Shown one piece after another: positions 22,333 through 29,186 of a stretch of DNA of 35,720 nt (within the stretch, counting starts at the first letter, position 1; each line of letters starts with the position of its first letter). The translations under genes were made by a program, and so were the position numbers. The DNA is taken from positions 1 through 35,720 of the IMG/VR virus record IMGVR_UViG_3300048837_001136; one strand, given 5' to 3'. Below the pieces are notes generated by a model. That model had not been told where the DNA came from. It saw nothing but the letters and a program-made list of their open reading frames with translations, and did not search any database. Origin of the DNA: a virus.

Positions 22333-23404
22333 ACCAGTAAATTATTCAAGAATAGAAGAACTATTAGAAAATCATTCTAGAAAAAATAATTTGTGGACAA
22401 ATAATGGGCCAGTAAAAGCATTATTAGAAGATAAACTGAAGAAATTAATATTGAATACTTTCCGCAGAGGAGTTGAAGATTCTAGGTTTTGGGACAAGCG
22501 TGAACAGAATATAAAAGTATTGGCAGTATCATCCGGAACTGCGGCATATCAGACTATTTTAATGTATTATTATATACATCACGGAATTAAAAAATGGCTA
22601 ACTCCCGCATATACATTCCCTACTGCGAATTGTTTACCAATTCAAAATATAACGGTTGATGTGTGTGATATAAATTTTGAAACTTTTACAATAGATGCGG
22701 ATGAACAAAAGCTGGATGATTGCGAAGGTGTATTGATCACCAATCTTTTCGGTAAAAAGGTCGATGTTCCAGAAGAAATTACTAACAGCAAAGTTGTAAT
22801 ATACGACAATTCCGCAAGTTTACAAACTATAGATGGATTTAATAGTTCAGAGTTGTCTTTTGGATCTCTGCATCATACTAAACCTCTCGGATTCGGTGAA
22901 GGTGGATATATTTGCATCAACAGCGAAAACTGTGAAGAAATTTACGAAAAGCTTAAAGAAATAACAAACTTTGGCTTCAATTTTGATAGAATATCAAAGC
23001 CATATACATCTAATTTCAAAATGTCAGAGCTATCTGCTGCGGGAATTCTTCAATTTATAGAAGAATACGATTTAAGTAGAAGGCAAAAAATATCTAATTC
23101 TTTTTCAAGTTGTGAGGAAATTAAGAATTTATACCGCAATTTTGATTCTAATTTTTTACATATAAATGCTTTAAATTGCTTGCCTTTAATATTCGACGAT
23201 TATGTTGAAATTGAGCCATTTAGACTATATGGTATCGAAGCTAACAAATACTATAAACCTTTGCAACATGAAAATAGATCTTTTTCCAATTCTAATCTTC
23301 TATTCAATCGAATAATCAATCTTCCTTTCCATGCTGGATTAACAGACTTTCAAATTGAAGTAATAGTAAACTTTATTAAAAGCGAGAAATACAAGAATGG
23401 ATAA
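22307..23404 (+). CDS. DegT/DnrJ/EryC1/StrS-type sugar aminotransferase
   Basis: The protein has 365 residues. PLP-site marks are VSSGTAAYQTIL (75-86) for phosphate, TPAYTFPTAN (99-108), YDNSAS (166-171) with the aspartate for the pyridine nitrogen, and SLHHTKPLGFGEGGYI (187-202) with the Schiff-base Lys192. These enzymes transfer an amino group to a keto-sugar nucleotide. The next gene is a PglD-like acetyltransferase, so the pair could make an N-acetylated amino sugar as PglE/PglD do, although no sugar 4,6-dehydratase is in the window. It could use the host's keto-sugar. Confidence 0.85.
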   Translation: MIVNFIQNKPVNYSRIEELLENHSRKNNLWTNNGPVKALLEDKLKKLILNTFRRGVEDSRFWDKREQNIKVLAVSSGTAAYQTILMYYYIHHGIKKWLTPAYTFPTANCLPIQNITVDVCDINFETFTIDADEQKLDDCEGVLITNLFGKKVDVPEEITNSKVVIYDNSASLQTIDGFNSSELSFGSLHHTKPLGFGEGGYICINSENCEEIYEKLKEITNFGFNFDRISKPYTSNFKMSELSAAGILQFIEEYDLSRRQKISNSFSSCEEIKNLYRNFDSNFLHINALNCLPLIFDDYVEIEPFRLYGIEANKYYKPLQHENRSFSNSNLLFNRIINLPFHAGLTDFQIEVIVNFIKSEKYKNG

Positions 23405-24038
23405 CAGCAAAGTAGCTATAATAGGTGCTGGTGGATTTGCACGAGAATGTTTAGCTGAACTATCATCTAATCAATATTTTGATAAAAAAGAATCCGAAAT
23501 TTACTTTTATGTAGACGAAGAATTCATGACTGAGGAACATAAGCTAGATCCTAAAATCAGACCACTATCTGAACTTATGGAATCAAAGTGGTCCACACAA
23601 GTAATTGTAGCTATAGGCGACCCCAAAATGAGGGAAAATATTGTAAATAGATTACCATCTAATACCAGATATATGACTTATATAAGCAATAGAGCACATA
23701 TACTAGATGGTTTTACTGTAAAGATAGGTAAAGGTAGCTTTATTTGTGCAGGAACAATAATCACTACCAATGTCACGATTGGGAAGTTTAGTCATTTAAA
23801 TTTGAATACTACAGTTGGGCATGATACTGTGATTGGTGATTATTTTACTTCGGCACCAGCAGTTAATATATCTGGAAATTGTACAATAGGGAAGAGAGTG
23901 TATATGGGGACAAATTCCGCAACTAGGGAAAAAATTTCTATAGCAGATGACATAGTTGTTGGTATGGGGGCGTGTGTGGTAAAGTCTCTGGACAGCAATG
24001 GCACTACTTGGGTGGGTAACCCGGCAAGACTATTGTAA
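23397..24038 (+). CDS. PglD/NeuD-like sugar acetyltransferase
   Basis: The protein has 213 residues. An N-terminal Rossmann segment (VAIIGAGGFARECLAEL, 6-22) is followed by a left-handed beta-helix of hexapeptide repeats (about 100-200: IGKGSFICAG, VTIGKFSHLNLNTTVGHDTV, CTIGKRVYMG). His142 in VGHD is at the position of the catalytic base in PglD. It ends WVGNPARLL, as PglD relatives do. It would acetylate the amino sugar made by the upstream aminotransferase. It overlaps that gene by 8 nt and closes the operon. Confidence 0.87.
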   Translation: MDNSKVAIIGAGGFARECLAELSSNQYFDKKESEIYFYVDEEFMTEEHKLDPKIRPLSELMESKWSTQVIVAIGDPKMRENIVNRLPSNTRYMTYISNRAHILDGFTVKIGKGSFICAGTIITTNVTIGKFSHLNLNTTVGHDTVIGDYFTSAPAVNISGNCTIGKRVYMGTNSATREKISIADDIVVGMGACVVKSLDSNGTTWVGNPARLL

Positions 24039-24057
24039 ACTCTACTAGGAACTACAT

Positions 24058-24453
24058 ATGAAAATTCAAATAAACTCTTATATTTCAGAAGCGATTCAAA
24101 GCTCTGCACGAGAATTAGCCAATCCAAAAAACATCACTAGAAAACAGATTCTAGAAAATACGGATGTATTTTCTCTTTCAAATGAGTATTTTCTATGTTT
24201 GATGCACCATTATCTCAACTTTGGTGGCAAGCAGTCTGCTACAATGAAGGCATTTGTAAATTCTTGGTATACAGCGCACGACAATGACGAAAATGTATCA
24301 GAGTGCATTCAGGATGGAGGGAATTATAATGGAACAACTCATATGCAAATAATCAAAAAGTTCCACCCAAAACTTCAAAAGAACATTCAGCAGGCTTTTG
24401 CTCTAAAGCTAATTACTCTCGACCAAGAATATATGGTGCTGGAAGATGCTTAA
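24058..24453 (+). CDS. Protein of unknown function
   Basis: The protein has 131 residues with a good AGGA ribosome site. It is mostly helical: ISEAIQSSARELANPKNITR, then FSLSNEYFLCLMHHYLNFGG, SATMKAFVNSWYTAHDND and MQIIKKFHPKLQKNIQQAF. No family is recognised. It is 19 nt after the acetyltransferase and its 3' end overlaps the convergent peptidase gene by 41 nt. Confidence 0.55.
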   Translation: MKIQINSYISEAIQSSARELANPKNITRKQILENTDVFSLSNEYFLCLMHHYLNFGGKQSATMKAFVNSWYTAHDNDENVSECIQDGGNYNGTTHMQIIKKFHPKLQKNIQQAFALKLITLDQEYMVLEDA

Positions 24454-26113
24454 AATCCGGCACGAAAGATAATACTCTTTCTTCGGCGATACAGGCTTCT
24501 CCCCCATTTTCAAGTAATTTTTCGAAATCCGAAAAGGAAATGTACGCGAAGCCTTTCTTGCCCCATCGCTTTCCCCAACTATTCTTTATTCTGAAAAATT
24601 CTCCATCGACATCAACTCCGTTGATCACATATGCGTGCCCACCTTGCCCTGCTCCAGAAGGCTTCATAAATCCGTTAGCATTAGGTCTAGTCATGTTTGC
24701 ATACCAACGAGTGCCCACAACCATTGGACCTTTCATTAAAATGGTGTTAACCATGTCATCTACAGTTTTGGCCCATCTATACTCTGAAATTACTCCTAAT
24801 TTTTTAAGAATTTTAGCTGCCGCTCTAACAGAAGTTCCGTTGTAAGAATTTCCAGTAAAAAATATCTTTCCGTTTCTTCTTGCCAAGAACGTTCCGCATG
24901 TAGTAGTGGGGCACCACACTGTTTGATTTGGGAGAGATTCTGTTTTGAATGTTCTTAAATCTATAGCATTGGACGTTCTTAATCCCCAAGTCTCCTGAAT
25001 TTGTTCACTATTTTTAGTATTATTGGTGTATAGCTTTTGAGTAGTTCTACTTATATTTACGCCCAATAATGTACATGCTAATATAAAACAATCTAAAACA
25101 TTCCCGGTTTTTGTATTTTGATGAAATAATTTTCTCTCTTTCCTGTTTGATTTAGTATTGGAATGAATGATCGATCCATCTCCTAAAATACATTCATCTA
25201 TAAAAAGTTTCAATTGATTTTCAGTTAAACGATGTATAAAATTTAAATCAACAATTTTTTCATTTGAAACTAATTCTCTTATTTTTTTTGCTATATCACC
25301 ACCAAACTCACATATAAAAATCGGCTTTTTTAGTTTATTATTCCAATAGCCACCGTGTATTCCATTTAGATGTAAAACTTCTTGTAATCTGGATGAATAC
25401 TTCTGCTGTGATATAGCAATAGAATTTCGCTTTCTCTTCGATTTACGTAAATGACCCTCAGTCAAAACCCATGCCATTAATAGAACGAATTCATCTGTAT
25501 ACATGGGATTTTCCGGTAAGTTATCATTTTTTGCGGAAATCATAAATTCATGTGCCGAATTTAATTCATTGGTCTTAACTAATTTAAATGGGGTTTTATT
25601 TATTCTGTTCCTAACAACCCAATTATGGTTTTCGGTAACTACTATATCCCATGTGGAATTGAACATTCTTACTACTGGAGCATTTTCAAATATATTAACA
25701 TTTTGAACTAATCCCCATTTTGCCGTTTGGGTTTCCAAGTCTAGACAATAAATTTCTTCATTTATTTGCAATTCATCATATTTTTTCCACCCATTTTTTG
25801 TTAAACATTCTGTAGCCGTATCTACACACTCGCCTTCCCATTGATCCCGTTTTTGGCATGCATCATAAAATTCAGCAGGATTAAATAAAGGAACGGATCT
25901 ATTTTCTATAAAATTTTGTTTAACTGGACCATCCTCAATCCAGTGCAACCAACTGTAGCATACGCATTGGCTAGTAGTTCCTTGATCACCCCACCACCCC
26001 TCTGCATCCCAGAACTTGTTGCGTATTATAGGGGATTCGGTCAATATTGCTGATACTAGGAAGTCATTGTCTCTTACATCGGGTGATTCTATGCGTCCAA
26101 ACTGTCTTTTCAT
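24413..26113 (-). CDS. Papain-like cysteine peptidase (C1 family) interrupted by an intein
   Basis: The precursor has 566 residues; after removal of the 327-residue intein a 239-residue peptidase remains. N-extein (1-95): IESPDVRDNDF recalls the D-x-RD start of bacterial C1 enzymes, and WGDQGTTSQCVCYSWLHW (42-59) has the oxyanion Gln44 and catalytic Cys50 in papain spacing (Q-x5-C). C-extein (423-566): SYNGTSVRAAAKILKKLG, the catalytic His493 in GQGGHAYVINGV and Asn511 in FRIKNSWGKRWG. The joined site WEGE-SYNGTSV reads naturally for the family. The intein therefore separates Cys50 from His/Asn, and the precursor should be inactive. A late promoter lies upstream, and GGAAT may serve as ribosome site. 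The target is unknown; a head-maturation or host-directed role is speculation. Confidence 0.9.
   Translation of the reverse strand: MKRQFGRIESPDVRDNDFLVSAILTESPIIRNKFWDAEGWWGDQGTTSQCVCYSWLHWIEDGPVKQNFIENRSVPLFNPAEFYDACQKRDQWEGECVDTATECLTKNGWKKYDELQINEEIYCLDLETQTAKWGLVQNVNIFENAPVVRMFNSTWDIVVTENHNWVVRNRINKTPFKLVKTNELNSAHEFMISAKNDNLPENPMYTDEFVLLMAWVLTEGHLRKSKRKRNSIAISQQKYSSRLQEVLHLNGIHGGYWNNKLKKPIFICEFGGDIAKKIRELVSNEKIVDLNFIHRLTENQLKLFIDECILGDGSIIHSNTKSNRKERKLFHQNTKTGNVLDCFILACTLLGVNISRTTQKLYTNNTKNSEQIQETWGLRTSNAIDLRTFKTESLPNQTVWCPTTTCGTFLARRNGKIFFTGNSYNGTSVRAAAKILKKLGVISEYRWAKTVDDMVNTILMKGPMVVGTRWYANMTRPNANGFMKPSGAGQGGHAYVINGVDVDGEFFRIKNSWGKRWGKKGFAYISFSDFEKLLENGGEACIAEERVLSFVPDFKHLPAPYILGRE
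24848..25828 (-). mobile_element. LAGLIDADG intein in the cysteine peptidase
   Basis: Residues 96-422 of the precursor. Block A: CVDTATECLTKNGWKKYDEL, starting with Cys96. Block B: VVTENHNWVVR with Thr160 and His163. Two LAGLIDADG-type motifs: LLMAWVLTEGH (211-221) and LKLFIDECILGDGSI (301-315). Block F/G: VWCPTTTCGTFLARRNGKIF then FTGN, with Asn422 and Ser423 as +1 residue. The penultimate residue is Gly, not His, as in several phage inteins ending TGN-S. All splice residues look present, so it is probably active both as splicer and as endonuclease. Confidence 0.93.
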
Positions 26114-26127
26114 TTTATTCCATTCCG

Positions 26128-26136
26128 TGGTATAAT
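26128..26136 (+). promoter_or_regulatory. Extended -10 promoter for the phosphoesterase gene
   Basis: TGG-TATAAT on the plus strand is an exact extended -10 element; the -35 region (TTCATT, 26109-26114) is poor. The transcript would start about 30 nt before the ATG at 26173. Confidence 0.5.
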
Positions 26137-26147
26137 AAGTACATACA

Positions 26148-26155
26148 TATTTATA
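26148..26155 (-). promoter_or_regulatory. Late promoter TATAAATA for the peptidase gene
   Basis: An exact late octamer on the minus strand, 34 nt before the peptidase ATG, leaving a leader of about 28 nt with a GGAAT ribosome site. It overlaps the leader of the divergent phosphoesterase gene. Confidence 0.6.
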
Positions 26156-26172
26156 AAAATAAGGTACTAAAA

Positions 26173-26982
26173 ATGAAAGCTTTAATATACAGTGATTTAC
26201 ACCTAGATTTTTCCAATTACCAGATAACTAAAAATGTGCAGGATGAAGAAGATACTGTGCTAGTTTTGGCTGGGGATATATGTGTAGCAAAAAAACCAAA
26301 TACATTTTCCGATTTTCTGCAGCAGCTTACGCAAAGAAAGTTCAAACATATTTTTCACGTGTACGGAAATCATGAGCATTACAGAGGTTCTATAGTTCGT
26401 ACAGACGACAAAATAAAGGAACAGTATGCAACTTTTGAAATAAAAAATGTAAGCTGCGGAGACATGTTTTATACAGTTTTGGATGGAGTTGCATTTACTG
26501 GTGCTACGCTTTGGACGAGCATGAATAATGACGATTGGTTTGTTAAACATGCAGCAAAAGATCGCATGAATGATTATAGTGTGATAAGAAGCGGCTCCAA
26601 ATTAGACCCATACGCAAGAAAGCTATCTGTAAACGAAACTATAACATTCAATCATAAACATTTTGAATTCATAAAATTCAAAACAGAATTAGCTAACCAA
26701 AGCGGTCTGAAAAATGTGGTGATAACACACCATGCTCCAAGTTTTAAGTCCCAAGCCGGAAGATTTTCGGAACAATTGCTAGATCATTGTTATTATAACA
26801 ACTATGATAATTATATATGCGATTCAAGTATAAAACTTTGGATTCATGGACATACTCATGAATCTGTTGATTATACTATAAACGAATGTAGAATTGTTTC
26901 AAATCCAAGAGGTTACAACTATAGAACGGATTCCAAGCAAGGGAACCCTGATTTTATAGATGATTTTATTATTCAGATTTAA
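26173..26982 (+). CDS. Metallophosphoesterase (calcineurin-like)
   Basis: The protein has 269 residues from ATG 26173 (AAGG ribosome site); longer in-frame starts run into the divergent gene. Ligands follow the family order: D8 and H10 (YSDLHLDF), D35 (LAGDI), N66-H67 (YGNHEHY), ITHHAPS, and WIHGHTHES. The long insertion between the two halves (about 75-185) is helical. It differs clearly from the phosphoesterase in the reductase operon, so it is not a recent duplicate. The substrate is unknown. The 3' end overlaps the convergent gene by 14 nt. Confidence 0.88.
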   Translation: MKALIYSDLHLDFSNYQITKNVQDEEDTVLVLAGDICVAKKPNTFSDFLQQLTQRKFKHIFHVYGNHEHYRGSIVRTDDKIKEQYATFEIKNVSCGDMFYTVLDGVAFTGATLWTSMNNDDWFVKHAAKDRMNDYSVIRSGSKLDPYARKLSVNETITFNHKHFEFIKFKTELANQSGLKNVVITHHAPSFKSQAGRFSEQLLDHCYYNNYDNYICDSSIKLWIHGHTHESVDYTINECRIVSNPRGYNYRTDSKQGNPDFIDDFIIQI

Positions 26983-27556
26983 ACTTTGCTTCACACTTTT
27001 CTAGATTCACTTGTAATGTTTTTACAAGTGAATCGAAATCGTCTGGAAGATTTAAAATTTGCATTCTGTAAGTCTTTTTTGGCAAAAAATCACCAAATAG
27101 ATATTTTAGATAGGATTTTGAGAGTAAAGTCTCATATGCTACAAATACGTCTTTTCCGTAACATACGGATGCACTTAATCTTGTCGCAATGATTTCTTGT
27201 ACAGTCCCACCAGTCCCGGTGTTGGGGTCTTCTGACCTCATGTGATTTATTAGATGATAAAGCTTTTTATAAGTTCTTGCTTTAGTTTCAACAGGTTTCC
27301 ATGAAGGAATGTCCATGCATCTGACTAAAAGTGTAGCCAGTTTTAATTTAGTCGAATCGTGAAGTCTGTCTAACACACCAACTGATATGTTAGACAGACG
27401 ATTTGCCGTTGATGTTTCCAAGTCTATTGCATTTTTTCTTCGCTTCACAGCGTTCCATTCACTATAGCATTTATTAATTATTTGAGTTACGTATGATAGC
27501 TCTTTGACTGCCGCTTTATGCGATTCATGCAATAATATTTGTTTAAATAGTTCCAT
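26969..27556 (-). CDS. Protein of unknown function containing two perfect hairpins
   Basis: The protein has 195 residues, mainly helical and basic: HESHKAAVKELSYVTQIINK, NAVKRRKNAIDLETSTANRL, LKLATLLVRCMDIPSW, TVQEIIATRLSASVCYG and KTYRMQILNLPDDFDSL. No family is recognised. The coding DNA contains two long perfect inverted repeats (27004-27034, 27364-27399), and a third 10-bp one (27544-27583) pairs the leader with codons 2-5, leaving the ATG at the edge of the loop. There is no clear ribosome site. GATAAATA at 27578-27585 is a possible late promoter. Expression may be under RNA-structure control. Confidence 0.55.
   Translation of the reverse strand: MELFKQILLHESHKAAVKELSYVTQIINKCYSEWNAVKRRKNAIDLETSTANRLSNISVGVLDRLHDSTKLKLATLLVRCMDIPSWKPVETKARTYKKLYHLINHMRSEDPNTGTGGTVQEIIATRLSASVCYGKDVFVAYETLLSKSYLKYLFGDFLPKKTYRMQILNLPDDFDSLVKTLQVNLEKCEAKFKSE
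27004..27034. repeat. 13-bp perfect inverted repeat within a coding sequence
   Basis: GATTCACTTGTAA (27004-27016) pairs with 27022-27034, with a TGTTT loop. It lies 22 nt after the stop of the convergent phosphoesterase gene but has no T-run. Confidence 0.85.
27364..27399. repeat. 12-bp perfect inverted repeat within a coding sequence
   Basis: GTCTGTCTAACA (27364-27375) pairs with 27388-27399 across 12 nt. It is in the middle of the unknown gene at 26969-27556. Confidence 0.85.
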
Positions 27557-27583
27557 ATCAATAAATTTATATAGAACTATTTA
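27544..27583 (-). promoter_or_regulatory. Hairpin around a start codon, with late promoter-like GATAAATA
   Basis: A 10-bp stem (27544-27553 with 27574-27583) encloses the ATG at 27556-27554, immediately next to the stem. GATAAATA (27578-27585) and TATAAATT (27564-27571) on the minus strand are candidate late promoters. A transcript starting at the first would lack the distal stem arm; an upstream read-through transcript would have it. Confidence 0.4.
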
Positions 27584-27591
27584 TCTTAGTT

Positions 27592-27903
27592 TTAGTTTGG
27601 TAAAACTATAGTGCTGATAGTTCCATAATAGGCTTTTTGTACATCATCTCGTGGAGTGTATTTAAAAAGTACTTGACTTTTAGGTAAAGTAAAATCTACT
27701 GCAAAAAGATTTTCTTTAGAACCGGGCTTATTTTTGCAGAAAAATGTCAATGGGACAAATCTTACTGCTAAATTTTCAGCGGATGGTTCCGCAAAAATAT
27801 GTAAAGCATCTTCTATTGTATATCCAGTTTCACTTTCTACTGAAATTTTTGCTATAATTTCATGCCCATTAGTTAATTTAAAACCCGTGACGTTATCAAA
27901 CAT
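27592..27903 (-). CDS. Small beta-type protein, possibly Sm/Lsm-like
   Basis: The protein has 103 residues. ATG 27903 is chosen because AAGGAGA lies 8 nt upstream; an earlier in-frame start would overlap the Thg1 gene. It begins MFDNVTGFKLTNGHEIIAKI, then SVESETGYTIEDALHIFAEP, VRFVPLTFFCKN and VLFKYTPRDDVQKAYYGTIS. The strand order F-K-L-x-N/T-G-x-E-I-I-A-x-V followed by a 'Y-x-I-E-D/N' strand resembles small phage proteins with an Sm-like fold, which might bind RNA. That is a fold impression only. It follows the Thg1 gene by 11 nt and is likely co-transcribed. Confidence 0.55.
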   Translation of the reverse strand: MFDNVTGFKLTNGHEIIAKISVESETGYTIEDALHIFAEPSAENLAVRFVPLTFFCKNKPGSKENLFAVDFTLPKSQVLFKYTPRDDVQKAYYGTISTIVLPN

Positions 27904-27914
27904 TAATATTCTCC

Positions 27915-28649
27915 TTATTGATATAATACATCTGTGATACAACTTCTATTTTGTAAAAATTGAGGATTTGTTAAAATTTCTTCGGAACTATAATTGACTA
28001 GAGTACCAAATTTATGTACATCATCTACTGAATTTTCCCAAGACAATTCATCGTCTGAAAGGCGTTGAAGCAATTCGTTATTAGATATTCCTTTAATTTT
28101 TGCCGGACCATAAACACTTCTGGCATACTGCTGAATTGAATTTCTCTTACAGTCGCTCTGCCTCCAAATGAAATAGTTAACTACTTCCGGTTTAGGAATT
28201 AGGAAAAATCTAGAATCAAATAATGCCAAATCTGTTTTTGAAGATTCTTTCTTGAGTAAAAAACCTGAAGGTCGTGTATATATTGAGTTAAAATATGCGG
28301 TAGCCATTGCAGCAGAAACTGATATAATTTTATTAACTTTTCCGCCGAAAAATACTTCAGAGTTAATCGAAGATCTATCTAATAAAATGGATATTTCATC
28401 CGAAAATACATATGCTAACTTTGCTGACTGAATTTCATTCAACAGATATTTTGTTGTAAGAATCATTGCATCAGAAAAATCTTTATCAAACGGCTTTTCA
28501 CAATTCGATGTAAAGTTTTTGAAAGCCTTCCCATCTACTCTAATAATTCCGGGAGCAATATTAGTAGAAACTCTGCGTTCATAACACTCTTCATACATTT
28601 TCATTCTATCGCCTAGCGACATTTGGGGAGATTCTGGGTGTTCAGTCAT
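27915..28649 (-). CDS. thg1: Thg1-like tRNA(His) guanylyltransferase
   Basis: The protein has 244 residues. Thg1 enzymes add nucleotides to tRNA 5' ends in the 3'-to-5' direction; bacterial and phage-type Thg1-like proteins repair 5'-truncated tRNAs. Marks are SLGDRMKMYEECYERR (11-26), GIIRVDGKAFKNFT (34-47) with metal-binding Asp39, YVFSDEISILLD (80-91) with Asp84-Glu85, then SAAMATAYFN, FDSRFFLIPKPEVVNYFIWR and KRNSIQQYARSVYG. All three metal carboxylates are kept. A strong early promoter (28679-28707) and an AAGGA site precede it. It fits the set of RNA-repair genes in this half of the window. Confidence 0.92.
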   Translation of the reverse strand: MTEHPESPQMSLGDRMKMYEECYERRVSTNIAPGIIRVDGKAFKNFTSNCEKPFDKDFSDAMILTTKYLLNEIQSAKLAYVFSDEISILLDRSSINSEVFFGGKVNKIISVSAAMATAYFNSIYTRPSGFLLKKESSKTDLALFDSRFFLIPKPEVVNYFIWRQSDCKRNSIQQYARSVYGPAKIKGISNNELLQRLSDDELSWENSVDDVHKFGTLVNYSSEEILTNPQFLQNRSCITDVLYQ

Positions 28650-28662
28650 TGGTGGTTTCCTT

Positions 28663-28670
28663 GATAAATA
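28663..28670 (+). promoter_or_regulatory. Possible late promoter (GATAAATA) for lysozyme
   Basis: A plus-strand NATAAATA octamer 44 nt before the lysozyme ATG, within the divergent spacer. Late expression is expected for a lysis gene. There is no clear ribosome site before that ATG. Confidence 0.4.
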
Positions 28671-28678
28671 CTAAACAC

Positions 28679-28707
28679 AGTATACATACAATACAACAAA
28701 AAGTCAA
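28679..28707 (-). promoter_or_regulatory. Sigma70-like early promoter for thg1
   Basis: On the minus strand: TTGACT (28707-28702), 17-bp spacer, TATACT (28684-28679). Start of transcription would be about 28672, 23 nt before the ATG, with AAGGA between. It is one of the two best sigma70-type promoters here. Confidence 0.75.
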
Positions 28708-28714
28708 TACAATT

Positions 28715-29185
28715 ATGGAAATTTCAAACAACACTAAAGAATTAATTAAATTAGTTGGAAAAAGTATTATACTGAATAGGTTTATAGCAAACGAAGGTTA
28801 TAGATTAAAGTCATATAAAGATACTGAAGGATATTGGACAATAGGGATTGGACATAAATTGGGCAAAGGCAATAACTACGCAAATGTCAGTATAACTTCG
28901 GAGGAAGCAATTGAAATTTTCTGGGATGATTTTGATGTTGCCGTACTGGATTCATATAGATATTTTAATGATATGAACACCTACCCATATTATGTTCAGG
29001 TTGCTGTTGCCGAAATGTGCTTTGTATTAGGACACAGTGGATTTGGTAAGTTTAAAAAAACTATAGCATACTTAAAAAATAAGAATTTTAGTGCTGCAGC
29101 GGAAGAAATCTTCGACAGTTTGTGGTTTACTCAGGCTCCCAACAGAGTCAGGAGCGTGAGCAATTTATTACACAATAAGTGGTAA
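28715..29185 (+). CDS. Lysozyme, T4 type (GH24 endolysin)
   Basis: The protein has 156 residues (T4 lysozyme 164). It hydrolyses the MurNAc-GlcNAc bond of peptidoglycan at lysis. The catalytic triad is kept: Glu27 (FIANEGYRLKSYKD), Asp36 and Thr42 (DTEGYWTIGIGH). Later AVAEMCFVLGHSGFGKFKK and SLWFTQAPNRVRSVSNLL match the C-terminal lobe. ATG 28715 is used; a TTG at 28649 would add 22 residues and overlap the divergent start codon. No signal peptide is seen, so a holin is needed; no sure holin is in the window. Confidence 0.95.
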   Translation: MEISNNTKELIKLVGKSIILNRFIANEGYRLKSYKDTEGYWTIGIGHKLGKGNNYANVSITSEEAIEIFWDDFDVAVLDSYRYFNDMNTYPYYVQVAVAEMCFVLGHSGFGKFKKTIAYLKNKNFSAAAEEIFDSLWFTQAPNRVRSVSNLLHNKW

Positions 29186-29186
29186 T

